The notes: generated from the letters alone by a model not told the origin. 64,000 bases of DNA from Halichondria panicea (GCF_963675165.1 NC_087379.1:1616201-1680200), one strand, 5' to 3'; positions 31,861 through 44,203 are shown, counted from the stretch's first letter. A program made the numbers and translations.

Positions 31861-32848
31861 TTAACTGTATCCAGCATGTTCAACCCAGTGCATGCAATCT
31901 GTCTGAGTAATTGCTGAAAATGAGTGAAGTACAACTGATTCACAGTCCATTGTATTGAGTAAAGATTCATTTGCTCGCAATGTTGATTTAAGCTTAGAAA
32001 ACGCTTCCTCGATAGGATTGAGATCTGGGCAATAAGGCGGTAGGTAATAAAGAAGGGCACCAGTTGATTCAATTAGTGGAGCTACACCATGAACATGATG
32101 GATGGACGCATTATCCATGACGACCACACTGTGGGGATTGACTCCATCAAATGGCTGAAGATGTGGAAGTAGAAGTGTTTTGAACAAAGTAAATAAATCT
32201 ATCACCATCCACAGACGATGTTACAGAATGACAATCAAGGACACCACTGGTCGATATAGCTGCTATTGCATTTACTCGCTGGCCTCGTACTAACAGCTTC
32301 TTTGAGACAGGAGGCTTGCCCCTTATGCTGTAACCGAATCTCCTCAGGCAATTTCTTCTGTCAGCTCCCGTCTCGTCAACAAAAATCAACATTTCAGGGT
32401 GACCGTTGAAAATCTGCATATCTTGAAGGTATACTCCTCTCAGAAATTCACTTCTTTGCTTGGCAACAAGAACCATCTTCTGTCGGGTTATATTTGATGA
32501 ATGTAAAAACCTCCAAATGGTACTAACATCAACATGTGTACCAGTCTCGTTAACAAGAACCTCAGTGATTTCTCGTAAGTAAATATCTGGCCTCTCTGAA
32601 ATTGTTTCGATGATGATAAGCTTATCAATATCAGTCAATACAGCTGTGCCACTGTTTGGAGGGTGTTTACGTTTATCAACTGTTCCTGTGTCATTGAAAA
32701 GAGCAACAGTTCTGCACACAGTTGAAGCGTTGACATTCAAATTTTCACCAACTTCACGACAAGATTTGCGCTGCATTTCCACCTGGTACACCATCCGCCA
32801 CCTTAAATCTTGTGAATAAGCTGATGCTCTCTTAGGCTCACAGGACAT
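31861..32848 (-). pseudogene. Tc1/IS630-type DDE transposase, one frameshift
   Basis: The minus-strand gene starts with MSCEPKRASAYSQDLRWRMV at 32848 and has a helix-turn-helix region with SCREVGENLNVNASTVCRTV. The catalytic residues are visible: first Asp in MLIFVDETGADRR, second Asp in VVVMDNASIHHVHG, and Glu in CPDLNPIEEAFSKL, with 34 residues between the second Asp and the Glu (DD34E). The frame shifts near 32180, between DGDRFIYFVQ and LLPHLQPFDG. As it stands the protein would be cut between the first and second catalytic residues, so this copy is probably inactive. The element's coding remnant is otherwise well preserved, implying recent activity. Confidence 0.85.
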
Positions 32849-33022
32849 CTTTCAATTCAATTCAAGCTATTCAAATAATTATATGTGCATGCACATGTAC
32901 TACAAGTCAGCAGTGACTTCCATATATGGAAGTCATTGCTGTGTCTGTTTAGCCCTGTTGCAATTCAAATAATTATTGTGCATTGCATATGTACCAAGTC
33001 AGCAATGACTTCCATATTCCTT

Positions 33023-33686
33023 CTCTGTATCCAACGTGGTACATGTGTTTAACAAAGGAAGGAACTGGAAACAGACAATCCCACCCATGCCCACAGCAAG
33101 GTATTTACCAGCAGTCGTTAGTCTCCCAACACATCTGATCGTAGCAGGTGTGTTGGACTCTAGTGGCTTCATTGATAATGTTGAGATCTACAACATCAGC
33201 ACCTCCCAGTGGAGCGAGACAGACAGACTACCGTATGCTTGTTCTACCCAAAGAGGAATTGTCTACAACAACACAGTGTACCTAATGGGGGGAAGTGACG
33301 GCAATATTCTAAACAAGGTGTGTGCTGCTCAAGTCGACAAGCTCATCTCAGCAGACCGACAGGATGATGGGAGTGCCAACAAAGCCGACTCTGTCTGGAA
33401 TACATTATCCAACACACCATCTTACCAACCCTCCCCTGTAACGATATCCGACACCCTCTTTGCTGTTGGTGGAGTCGATAGTGAAAGAGAAGCCACTCAA
33501 AAGATCTACGCCTACTTGTCCTCGATGAACTCCTGGCTCTACGTTGGTGATCTACCATCTCCTATAGCAGGCGCTGCCACTGTGTCACTGTCTCCAACAG
33601 AGTGCCTTATGATTGGGGGACTGAACAATGAAAGAGAAAAACAATCTACCGTCTATAAAATTAGTATCACAGCAACTATTTCTTGA
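33023..33686 (+). pseudogene. Kelch exon of copy C, lacking its start
   Basis: Kelch homology begins abruptly around 33023 (tctgtatccaacgtgg) directly after transposon-end sequence, with no acceptor site. It continues open to the stop at 33684-33686. The remaining blades are LPTHLIVAGV (one Gly lost), NNTVYLMGG, SDTLFAVGG and CLMIGG. The first two blades, present in copies A and D, are gone. The exon cannot be joined to kinase exon C by the usual splice sites. Loop residues again differ from the other copies (GSDGNIL, GVDSEREATQ, GLNNEREKQ). Confidence 0.8.
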
Positions 33687-33810
33687 TTATTGTTGTGGAT
33701 AATAATGTTTCAAAGTTAATGTTGAGTGAACATGAAAATTTAATAGTGCAACCAGCCCCTCCCCCTTATAGACTATTGCAATGTCAGCATAAACGACCCT
33801 CTTCCAGCTC

Positions 33811-35000
33811 ATGGACAGGTCTCCTGATGAAGACACTAACTGTTCTCCTGGTGTCCTGTGCTCTGTCAGCGTTATTCTCCTGTGGCAGAGAGAGCTGCTA
33901 TGACGGTCAGTCCCTACACTCACTATTGACAGAGTGTGTATGGTTGGAGTTGTGGATTATTAGATCTGGCTAGCTAGTTCAATGCATGTAATCATTTTAG
34001 AGCTGACTAGAGATGCTGTGATTTGTAGAAACAGGTGTATCAGTACTGTATGAGCCGTTTCTACCTATCATCCAGGCCAGCACCTGACTAGCTAATAATT
34101 ATTCTCGTTCCCTACATGCAGTTCTTCAAGTGGACAAGTCACAGCTGTAAGTACGTGGTGGAGCTATTGACTGTGCTCACACACTGTTGCTTGGTTACAG
34201 GCTGAGATGAGGAGAGCCTATCGACACCTGGCACTGGAGTATACCATCCTGACAAGAACAAGGTAACAGAGGGAGAGTTGGTTAGTCTCAGTAGATATAC
34301 AACTAGTACTAAACCATCACAAAATGCTTTGTAACTTTATCTAATGTAATGGTGCCATAGTAAGTGAATTGCACAGTGTAGACACATTGTATGTACCCCC
34401 TCCCCTCATGAAATGAATACTATACTCTCCATTTCTTTGTGTGCCCCTAATACCTCACTCCCCCCTCCAGGCTGAGGGCTCTAGGGAGAGGTTCCAGCTC
34501 ATCAGCACGACCTACGAGATACTGAAGGATGAGGAGGAGAGAGCAAACTATGACTACATGCTTGAGAACCCTGGTAGGTACAGGGCTAGGGGGTAGTATT
34601 ACTCACTACCTACTAGTAACTAGAGACACTTCCCCTGCAATTGGTGATAACTTTACCATGGCTACTCTAATGGCAGTTCTCTGTTTGCCTGTTAGTTATG
34701 CTAATGGAGTTGTTATATAGAGAGATGCATTCTTAGGAAGTAAATAGTTGCTATAATAGCATCATTCACATCATACGCCCACCACACACACTCACACAAT
34801 AAGTTACTGCCCCCCACAGAGCAAGTGTACCGTCACTACTATCACTACTACCGTCGTTGAGTGACCCCCCAGGTGGACATCCGAGTAGTTGTGGGTGTGG
34901 CCATCAGCGTCATCTCTTTGGTCCAGTACCTCGGCTGGTGGCACTCATACAATACAGCCATCACTGCAGCTCAGAATGCCAAGGTCAGACTAGTTTGCAA
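33811..35000 (+). pseudogene. DNAJC25: DNAJC25-like gene, 5' half
   Basis: Exon 1 begins with ATG 33828: MKTLTVLLVSCALSALFSCG is a plausible signal peptide followed by RESCYD, then a GGTCAGT donor. Further pieces are the short exon at 34122, the J-domain exon AEMRRAYRHLALEY (34200-34262), the RFQLISTTYEILKDEEE exon (34470-34573) and the VDIRVVVGVAISVIS / YLGWWHSYNTAITAA exon (34818-34985). Just before the HPD motif two extra bases (gagtataccatcc against gagtaccatcc at 4.2 kb) shift the frame, and a stop (cgttgagtg) interrupts the membrane exon. The 3' exons are absent. Like the 4-kb copy, this one cannot encode a working J domain. Confidence 0.8.
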
Positions 35001-35125
35001 TGTGTGTGTACTGATTGTTATGAGTGGGCGGTGTATTCAGTGTTAGTAGGATTGTTACTGTGTCCACCCTAAAACTACAGCCTCATTTATAACAGAGCAT
35101 TGTTAATGTGCATCCTCGTAATATC

Positions 35126-36036
35126 ATAGATAGTAGAGGAAGGGGATTGGAAACACAGGCAATTAGCACTATTTCACACGGACCGTCCTCAATTATAGCC
35201 GCGACCATGGATGCAGCTTAAAGTGCTGAGCTTGCAATAAACTTTTTGTGCACTAATGCACTAATGGAAGTTTATGCTAAACTAAAAGCTTAAGCAAGCT
35301 TATGATCATGCATAGACAACAATGAACAATCAATAAAAGGTATAAGCATGATCTAAACATAATTATACATGAATTATCAATGTTTTTCCAGTGATTTCTC
35401 AGTCCAAGTTCTTGCCACACATCGACACTGCGGTGACAAAATCAGAGCATGAATAGTGATTTTCAAAATCTAATGGATTGGAAGCAATAATATGGACATT
35501 GATCTTTAATATTGCCAAGTCTCGAATATAAACTCAGCTTAGTTATGGAGATGCTACCCCGCAAAGATGGCTAGTGGAAATCAACAAATCGGTCAATAAC
35601 TCGAGAAGTATGATATCCCTACTTCCAATATATAGCTGAAGCAATAAACTACCATCATGTACTACTACTGTGATCATTCATTTACAATAGATGCAATTCA
35701 TAAGTCAGTTCTTACCCCACAAATAAAAAGAAGAAGCTAAGTGTTGTAAAATCTTCAAATTTTGTGTGCTACCAAAGAGTGAACACGACTTCTAGCTAGT
35801 AATAATGTTTCATTTTGTACCTAGCCATGCCTCAAGACAAATTTTAGGGCTATTCATACATTTACTTACCTAGTATCCTCTCATTTGCTTCTTTTCAAAA
35901 GCTTCTCTTGACCTCAAAACCAGTAAAATCACACCTCAAGGTGTCATAGGTTGCCACGCGCACGGTCCCAGAGGCCTTACATTGCAAGCATAAGCTCACG
36001 TGATCCCGTTTCCAATCCCTTCCTCTACTATCTATG
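35126..36036. mobile_element. P-like non-autonomous element, 911 bp, 8-bp target duplication
   Basis: The left end ATAGATAGTAGAGGAAGGGG and the right end CCCTTCCTCTACTATCTATG are inverted repeats extending through GATTGGAAAC. The 8-bp direct repeat gtaatatc lies at 35118-35125 and 36037-36044. It has the same end design as the coding element at 41073-46664, so it is likely mobilised by that transposase. No transposase frame lies inside. Confidence 0.8.
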
Positions 36037-37096
36037 GTAATATCCAGGTACATTGTTTCATTCTGGTACACCTTGAGTAGGAATATTGATGACTGTACCG
36101 TTTCTATGACACTGTAGTTTGTTAACTCCCTCAGCCCCCCCCCCCCAAACACACACACATGCACACACATGCACACACACACACAGGTAGAAGATGCTCA
36201 TGCAACTATGAAAGTGTACCAGCTCTACAAGGAGAAATGGGAGAAATCATCAAACTCTCAGCAAACTCTCAGTGTCTGTGCAGATGATTCCTCTATTATA
36301 ATAACAGTCTCTGACAATTATAACAAATGATTATTATAATTCCAACATTACAATAATTCCAATTACAACACGTACAAACACAAAACGTTATAGCAAGTGA
36401 GAATTTGAAATGATGAATGAGAAAGGGGAATTGCATGGAATTGAAAGTGATCATCATTGTCAGCGGTGAAATCAAAAATTAATGGTTAAATTTCTTTCTA
36501 GAGCAGCTTTCGTCTCCTCGTCTTTTGTTGCCAGACACGACTTCTAGTTGATCTGATTGGGCAGATTCAGAATGAGAGGAGCAGCCAACACCTCCCTGCA
36601 GCCGATATTGCAACCAATAAAAGCATTGAAAATGTTGCTAATTGGTTTTTAATTACCTTTCAAATGTGAGAGAGAAACGTCCGTACGTATTGTTCCAGGA
36701 ACTAGAACAGTTTGTGTGTTCACTCGATAGGTATGATGACAGATTTGTGGAAGAGACATTTGCTGAGTATGCAATAGAAAGGTTAGAGGTGTGCATTGTT
36801 GGTGTGACGAGACTCACGGATATGTTCTTACCTACTCACTTGAGAGTGCTGTTTACCTCATGAGCTCAAAGTAGTAGAAACATACTATAACTTATATTCA
36901 GTGATCTGGTTGTTTGTCTGTGTAAGTTGGTGAGAAAATGGTCTTGTGAACACATTTCCCCCATCATCAAACTCTGCCAGGAAGTATGGGACACCAGTGT
37001 ACGCAAGCTGTGTGTGTGTATGTATGTGTGTGGGAGGGGGGAGGTGTGTGTGTGTAGCAGATTCTGGCAAAGAGAAGTATCGATCACTAAAAGGCT

Positions 37097-37687
37097 TAGC
37101 CTCGATTCCAAGCAGCATTAAAGTACGGCCTGGTACCTATTGCATGGGTAATTGTGCGTGCGCATGCGCTTCAAAATTACAATAATTATGGGTAGTCGTA
37201 CTACGAACGTAAAATCTTAGTAATTAAATTATACCGTTTACTAAGAATAATAACGTTTCTTTATCTCCATGACTGAGTTCTGTGAAGCTGTGGCTTATGT
37301 ATTGGTCTAGAAGCCTTGAACACTAATTTAAAGACAGAAGAGGCTCTCATCTACTACGTCTAGGATGGTCCTATAGCCAGATTGTCTTCACAAGTAGCAG
37401 TTAAGAGGCACCATACACTTCCCATAGCCTGTACAGATACAAGGTAAGACATCCTGACTATCCTGACCATACAACCGTCATAAAGGTAGATGAGAGCCTC
37501 TTCTGACTTTAGACTAGTGTGAAAGCCTTCTGAAACAACGCAATACTAAGCTGATGTACATAGATAGAAAATAGATGAGAGAAAAAAAGGAGGATTCCCC
37601 AGATTTTGGTGAATAAACTAACGCATGCGCACTATCACCATGCAATAGGTACCAGGCCGTATTTTAATCGGCCTGGAATCGAGGCTA
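37097..37687. mobile_element. Mutator-like MITE, 591 bp, 9-bp target duplication
   Basis: Ends TAGCCTCGATTCCAAGCAGC and GGCCTGGAATCGAGGCTA form inverted repeats that continue through a GCGCATGCGC-type core. The direct repeat taaaaggct flanks it at 37088-37096 and 37688-37696. An essentially identical insertion at the same place lies in CWF19L1 copy 5 (58050-58632); copy 2 lacks it at the equivalent position near 14630. Confidence 0.85.
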
Positions 37688-39445
37688 TAAAAGGCTTAGA
37701 GAATGGTACGTAGAACATGGTACAGCTATGATGTGTGTGTATTACCTCTGAGGGTGGTGTTTCCCTGGGCACAGTCTCAAGCCACACCCCCATACTCCGC
37801 CCATAATCTATGAGGGCTTGTCTCAGAGCATCAGATGGAATCTTGGTCACTGGAATAACCTACAATGACCACCATTACCATCACACACTAACCATACACA
37901 ACTATCAGTCAACACATCTACCATACACACACTAACATGTACCGTATTTATACAATGTTTCCACATAATTATGTAAGTTTGCGAATGCTAATGGCTTCAC
38001 AAATACGATTTCAAAGACCTATATTGTATGACATCACGATCTTTGCTAGATGGCCTCTTCTAAAATCCTAAAACCGTTGAAATTAAAGTCAAGTTATGGC
38101 AGCTGAAAGAGTCCAAGAACCATTGAATGATTATAAAGAGAAATCACATTCCTCTGTTTGTCCTCAAAACCTTGTAGCCTAATCTCAACACACCAACCAT
38201 ACAGTATCAATCACATCACATGATAATACGGCCTTGACGGTACTGACCTGTAGTTTAAGATGCTGTGATTTGTAGTTTCTCTCGAAGATGACACACGACT
38301 GATCTTTGCTGTTGAAGTACTTCCTCAGGGCACTCTTAAACTTTCCAAGCTCCTCCAAAACCTCCTACAGTAATAGAGCACAGGTAATACAGTGTACATG
38401 CATGATATATGGTATAGTGATCTCTGCTTACACAGTGGGCAGACCAACAGTAGCTGTACTAAAGAGGTGGTCTGCTAACACAGGTCCAAACACATGCTAT
38501 GGAGACTTTGGGGCCCATTGACCTGGCTGTATTATAGAGGGTGGCCTGCTTACAGGCTGACCACTACAAACTGCTAAATAGTACACACAGAGCATGGAAA
38601 CATACTCTCCACAATACAAACAATGACTATACACACACAGCAGTGGTACACACAGCACATGAACTCACTGGTGGTGCGTCAGTGGAGGCTGCATAGTGAC
38701 CGATGGGTAGGACCAGCACATGCTCTGGTACCATCCCACCCTTGGATAAAGCCAGGTACGTCTATATAGGGTATACAATACAAACTATTAGTGGTCTGCT
38801 ATCGAAATCCATATCCACAATGGCTTTCAATATTATTTGTGAGCTACATTGTATTTTGTATGTGCAGCATTAGCAAGTACAACACACTCTATCTCACATT
38901 ATCTCCGATGGAGACCACGAGATGTTTCTCCACCTCCTTGCCACCCAGACAGAACCAGCACGGCCCCCTGGGCTGGGAAGGGGGTCGTCTCTTTTCTGGG
39001 GGTCCTCCGTCCTGTTGTCTCTTCTGTTTGCGATGAGCTGAATCAAGAGCTCTCTGATCAAAGAAGAAGTTAGGCCCAGCCTCCTCTTGAGACTTCCTCT
39101 ACACAGTGTGTGGGAGTAGGTACACAATAAACTTTGACCTCTGCAAACATAGTGGATTAAAACTACAACACAAATGGTGATATCTAGAGATAGGACTCTC
39201 AGAGTGCTACGTAACGCAAGTTTTGTTTGGAAAATTGGTATATTGGCCCTTCAAGGATAGCTAGACATTATGGGATAATAGTTTTCCTTACCAAAGATTT
39301 TGACTAGTTCAGTGTAGGGACAGTTGGTGGCAGTGGGTGGTTGCTGAGTCAGCTCTTTCTCGTCCATGGAGCTCATGGGTGTGACAGAGAATGCATATAG
39401 GTACTGCAGGTATGAAGATGATGTCATCATTATAATAACATGTAA

Positions 39446-39881
39446 GGCCACAACAAGAGGTAGTTCTGTTTCTGGTCAGGTTGCTTCCCTGAATAGGTGA
39501 GGCCAGGAGGGACAACAGCAACTGAGCCACACATATTTGCAGTGTCATCACTTTTTTATTTTTCACAGTTTGTCTTTAAAAACGGTTTACAACACAATAA
39601 TAACATCTAAATAACATACAGGAAGAGGTATTTTAGGCTTTGGCAACCAGAACATTGAACTAAGAATTGTCTCTATATCAAACACCTATATAATTATGTC
39701 ATTGCACTAGCTTGAGCCATTGTACGTGCTCGCTCTGTATCAAAGCAAAAAAGCAAAATGAGACCACATAATTATTGTGTTAGCATAATAACATCTTTCA
39801 TTGCAAAATACAAGATAGTATATACATTAATACAAGATACAAGCACTACGACCAGAAACAGAACTACCTCTTGTTGTGGCC
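39446..39881. mobile_element. TAA-flanked MITE, 436 bp (PIF/Harbinger-like)
   Basis: Inverted ends GGCCACAACAAGAGGTAGTT and AACTACCTCTTGTTGTGGCC continue for over 30 bases. The 3-bp repeat TAA lies on both sides (39443-39445, 39882-39884). CWF19L1 copies 1 and 5 show the empty site (catgtaatactaat). A 3-bp TWA duplication is typical of PIF/Harbinger elements. No coding content. Confidence 0.8.
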
Positions 39882-41007
39882 TAATACTAATGGGACTAGA
39901 ATGATTTCAACTCACTCTTTTCTTCTTGTTTGGATTTCCCACTTGAGCCAAAGCTAAGAATCGTGTCACATGATGTGGCTTGCCTTGGAGGATTTTGTGA
40001 TTCCTGCATGAAATGAAGCACAATACAGTTAGCATCAAAAGTTGTGGAGGTATTACTGTGTAGGGTTCTAAAGATGAGGACATGTAACATGTACGTATAA
40101 TTATTATAATGATATAAGTGAATGAAATCTTGTGAACGGTCAAAACTTTAGTTCCGTTAATCAAAAATCACATTCATTTTCTGATTCTTAGAACGATGCC
40201 TTTCAGATGATAATTATGTTAAATTAAAAGCGTATACTCATTTTCAGCCTGGTTTGACAATGGCCTGTTTCAAATAGGATTTAAGCATACCACCTGAACG
40301 GAAAATTAATAAATTGGACCAACAGAACTCTATATTTAAGGAGCAGACTCTAGTACTCTAATAATACAGGGATGGACGTACTGTACCTGTACGGTATTCT
40401 CTCATAGAAGGTTTGGTGTAGAGCTGCAAAATGGTAGCGTGGCTTGAGACACATGGCCAGTTTACTCAGAGGCTTTGCCCCCACTGCACTCAGGTCCAGT
40501 CTGTCTTGCATGAGCATAAGGTATTATTAAGGTACTGGTCCATCCTACAATAACTGGGAGCTAGGTCTCACAGGAGCCACTGTGAACTTATCCACTGCTC
40601 TGGGCCAATCAGAGGTGAGGAAAATGTCCACTCCACGGTAGCCCTCTCCACGCTGACCTGTAATGGAGTGTGACTCATGTGTGTACTGATAGAGTGGTTA
40701 ACAACATGCATACACTGTACCTAGACATGTGACATTGGGGCAAAGCTCTCCTCCATCACGTGACAAGTCTCCATAGAACTGGCCATGCTCAGTCCAACAC
40801 GGGCCAAGGATGAACGTCGGTATAGAGGCACTGTGCATGGGGGTGTATTAAATGTCAGAGGAAGGTGATTTAATATCGTTTAATTACCTGTTTCCACCCC
40901 CTCCCGATACTTGCTCCACTCCTCCTGGCAGTCAGAGCTAAAGAAAGATCCAACACACAACAGCAGCTACATAAAGGGACAATAAATGCACTGGCACTGC
41001 AGTGAGT

Positions 41008-41052
41008 AGTCTCGCGGACCCAGACCCTGAATAAGGCTGGTCCACGAGACTA
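41008..41052. repeat. Small AGTCTCG inverted-repeat insert
   Basis: A 45-bp insert with ends AGTCTCGCGGACC and GGTCCACGAGACT, absent from the equivalent place in copies 2 and 5. A similar short palindrome with AGTCTCATGAATC ends lies at 57023-57072. Confidence 0.6.
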
Positions 41053-41323
41053 TGCAGTGAGTGTGTACATCCATAGATAGTAAAGGGAAGGGATTGGAAA
41101 CACAGGGATTTCGCGCGGCCCATGCGTGTCGCACCGGAAATAGACAGGAAGTACAGCTTGGTGCTTTTATATTGGAAATTCTTTGCAAGAATGGCTACTG
41201 GGTATACGAGTAGTAGTAGTACTACTATGAGTGTCTCTCCGTGTAAGTTTTACAAAGTCACCTAGCTAGCTACTATAATTCCTTAGACTATAAAGCTCAA
41301 GTGTATGGTAGTAGCCTCAACCC

Positions 41324-42087
41324 CAGGGGCGGATCCAGGAAAAATGAAAGGGGGGGGCTAGTAGAGAGGGGCGAAGCCCCGTACGAGGGTGGCGGAGCCA
41401 CCCAGGGGGTGGGTGTGGGAGGGGGAGTATCCTCCTCCCGCCTCGCCGGAGGCAAAATTTTTTGCTTTTTTACAATTTGCTCACACTTTTACCTTTGAAC
41501 TGTCATATTAATAAGTGAATACTGAATATGAAAAAGTTAATCAAAAAACTCGTTCTAATCAACAAAAGGATGTATACTGTAGATGTTACATCTGCACTCT
41601 TGGTACTACATGAAAGAATCACAATGCCTACCCAGACTGCACTGAGAGTGAGAGGAGGTAAGGCTGGTTTGCAACTAGCTGAAAAAGTCTGAGATCTGCT
41701 CCATGTTGCAGCTAGCTCAACAGCATGCACAATTAATAGCCTCCTTCACAAGGCCTAGGAAGAGAGGCCTGGGATATGATCGAGGCTACAAACATTGCAC
41801 AAGGAGCTGACTCAGCAACAGCAATAGTTGACCTATGCACTTTTATATTAGTTCTAGCTACTAGCTAGCATGTATGTACGTCCAGCTAGCTAGCCTACAT
41901 CCTTTATACTCTTAGTAGCTAGGCTTGGCTGTTGTCTAGCATCTCTTAAGTCAGTGAGTCTACATGCAGATGCATAAGTAACAAGGTTGGTGGCAAAATT
42001 GTTGTAACCTCAGACTAGCAATACATAGGTAGTTTTTCAAAAGGGGGGGGCTTCAGCCCCTCAAAATCACCCCTGGATCCGCCCCTG
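41324..42087. mobile_element. Nested element with CAGGGGCGGATCC ends (hAT-like)
   Basis: The left end CAGGGGCGGATCCAGGA and right end CCTGGATCCGCCCCTG are inverted repeats bordered by G runs. Such ends are typical of hAT elements. The expected 8-bp duplication is not clear; only AACCC is shared by both flanks. No transposase frame. It is 764 bp. Confidence 0.7.
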
Positions 42088-42186
42088 AACCCGTACCCCA
42101 TCATGCCCATTTCCTTGTACTTTTTGCAGCTGTTTCTCTTGTTCTGTCTGCGTTGTTAATGATGACATGTTCACCAAAGTCTCCAG

Positions 42187-43110
42187 TCAGAATGCAAGGG
42201 CTGTCCTCTTAGCTGGGACAATGATGACAGGGTGGCTGAAGAAAATACTTTCATTACTGAATCCTCTGCAATTACCCTTGGCAGGACCTCTCGCAAAGGA
42301 ATTGATCACTCTTAATGCCTGCATGTTTTTTTCAAATTCGGCAACGGTGGGATTGTCGTGTGTCCCTCCCCTTTGTCTTTGACATCCAAAGAAATTTTCT
42401 AGGGGGTCTTGGCAGATCCTTTGAGTAAGAAATGACTTCACCCCAGGAATTGTAAATACAAATCTCACCAACTCGATAAGAGAGAAAACTGAACAGAAAA
42501 ATGGTCATGAATAGCTATGCGCCTATAATAATACACGAACTTGTCATTCGAAGTCCTAGCAATGTTTCTTGGCTCAGCTGCATCTTGTTCTGCTCCCTCT
42601 TGCTGAAAGCCCCTCTCTCTTTGACAGAAATCTCCCAGTTGTCCAGATATACCAAGAAGACATCCTTCAGCCACTATATGATATCAAATTTACTGATAAA
42701 ACCGTGCGTAATTGTTAGGCCTAATACCGTTAGCCTCTCATCCTCCGCACTTAAGTAGGGTAGCTGAAATGGTTTGCGTGACCTGGCACCAGCTGAATAA
42801 TTCTTCACATTTGTGCAATCAAAGAATTTATCCATGAGTAGCAAGAAACAGGCTGTTCCTTCGACTGCCTCTCCACCCCTTAAAGTAAGTGCCTTTGAAA
42901 CGGACTCACTCAACACCTGCATACTTACAAACATTACTAAATACACATAAAATTTACCTGTGCAGCTAAATCCACTCGCATTTTGGAAAAAGAGGTCAAA
43001 TGAAGGTGCTCGTACTTAAGCTTGGGTAGGACTCTTAGACCCAGACCAGCCCTCTGGTCCTCTTCATAAAGAGTCACAACGTGCTGCCTCGTGATGTCTT
43101 TCCCCTCATT
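42187..43110 (-). pseudogene. P-element-like transposase, C-terminal exons
   Basis: Minus-strand exons read, in order, HVVTLYEEDQRAGLGLRVLP (about 42957-43110), VLSESVSKALTLRGGEAVEG and MDKFFDCTNVKNYS (about 42700-42920), LDNWEISVKERGAFSKREQ and QETLLGLRMTSS (about 42560-42690), and GVKSFLTQRICQDPLENFFG with GGTHDNPTVAEFEKNMQALR (42240-42450). The QDPLENFFG and NDNPT-type motifs are characteristic of P-element/THAP9-like transposases. A Ty3/gypsy fragment separates this part from the upstream exons, so the gene is broken. Confidence 0.75.
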
Positions 43111-43227
43111 CTAATAATAAACACATGTATGCCATTGAATACATGCCAGTATAGCTATATCTGCAAGTATACTTACCCACAGTTCTCTTTTTGTAGAGAA
43201 TAGACAATTTCTAGCGGTTTTTCCATC

Positions 43228-44192
43228 CTTGGGTTTGGCCAAACAGCCCATGGAAAAGGATCCATATTGACTACGCTGGTCCATTCTTGAACAAAATGTT
43301 TCTAGTGGTTGTAGACGCCCATTCCAAGTGGCCAGAAGTGATTCAGATGTCTTCCACTACGTCTCAAAACACGATCGAGGCACTGCAAGCACTATTTGCT
43401 CGGTATGGACTACCAGAACAGATTGTTTCCGACAATGGTGCACAATTCACATCCCAAGAATTTAGCGATTTTGTTCAAGCCAATGGCATAAGACACATAC
43501 GAAGTGCTCCATACCATCCCTCCACGAACGGCCAAGCTGAACGATTTGTACAAACGTTCAAAAGAGCCATGAAAGCTGGAGAGAGAGAAGGACTGAGTTT
43601 GAAAACAAGATTGGCTCAGTTTTTACTGTCATACCGCTCAACTCCACATGCTACCACTAACGTCTCACCGAGTGAACTGTTCCTTCAAAGAAAAGTACGT
43701 ACACGATTCGATCTCCTCAAACCAAACACAGAGGGAAACGTATCTGACAAGCAGATGAAACAGAAACAGCAACATGACAAACATGCTAAACCAAGGACGT
43801 TCTCTGTTGGTCAACAAGTAATGCTCAAAGATTTCCGAACAAACGGTACATGGCTTCCAGGAAGCATTGTACAACAGACAGGACCAGTATCTTACAAAGT
43901 GGAAATTGGTGATGGCAGGATACTACGTCGACATATCGACCACATACGTGATAGAACTCATTCTCTTTCCACCACCGAGTCGTCACAAGACGATATAACA
44001 AATCCAAACGATTTCGACGATACGGCAGCTCACAAGGATTTGCAAGATTTTGAAGTTTCCCCTGATCAGTCAACTGATCCGTCTCCGACCCCACCTGATG
44101 AGTCACCCTCGACTGGTGCATTAACAGCTCGACAATATCCGCAAAGAAATCGCAACAGGCCTGATCGATATGGTGGGTACACTAACATTTAA
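43228..44192 (+). CDS. Ty3/gypsy integrase fragment
   Basis: The frame starts at the 5' truncation (HPWVWPNSPWKRIHIDYAG) and runs to a stop at 44190-44192. It contains the integrase catalytic core with the Asp of VVVDAHSKWPEV, the Asp of IVSDNGAQFTS, and the Glu of PSTNGQAERFVQTFKRAM, followed by a C-terminal domain with GQQVMLKDFR and GPVSYKVEIGDGRILRRHID. Only integrase and the 3' LTR remain; protease, reverse transcriptase and the 5' LTR are missing. It is inserted in the transposase gene of the P-like element in the opposite orientation. It cannot move by itself. Confidence 0.85.
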
Positions 44193-44203
44193 CAGGGGAG
44201 GAA

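Larger units (their letters stand above)
30586..32966. mobile_element. Tc1/IS630-type transposon with an extra gene
   Basis: Inverted ends of about 45 bp are recognisable: the left contains TGCAACAGGCAGAGCAATGA (30593-30612) and the right carries its complement with a short insertion (32920-32966). A further partial copy of the end sequence (agcaatgacttccatat) at 33001-33017 sits directly against the Kelch remnant, and the right end contains a palindrome tgacttccatatatggaagt. The exact outer boundary is therefore uncertain, and two elements may overlap there. Inside are two convergent genes: a DDE transposase (-) and a 322-codon protein (+). The insertion accompanies loss of the first 90 or so codons of Kelch exon C. 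Confidence 0.75.
36440..41005 (-). pseudogene. CWF19L1: CWF19L1-like gene (copy 4), main part
   Basis: The minus strand carries most exons: FFSSDCQEEW (40880-40975), PTFILGP (40735-40830), a truncated GVDILLTS exon (about 40540-40650), [17 protein letters not shown] (about 40400-40510), ILQGKPHHVTRFLALAQVGN (39918-40010), YAFSVTPMSSMDEKELTQQP (39295-39415), [16 protein letters not shown]-like (38895-39065; here [10 protein letters not shown] reads WVARRWR in the shifted frame), YLALSKGG (38670-38760), [11 protein letters not shown] (38245-38365), SDALRQALIDYGRSMGVWLE (37744-37860), [19 protein letters not shown] (36930-37010) and the C-terminal exon (36450-36600). The GVYSASSG exon and half of its neighbour are deleted between short ctccac repeats at about 40650. 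Exon 1 lies 5.7 kb away at 46690. Confidence 0.75.

Noticed and set aside
36927-37121. Plus-strand [25 protein letters not shown]
   Set aside because: The minus strand encodes [18 protein letters not shown], which matches the CWF19L1 C-terminal domain. The plus reading is the shadow.
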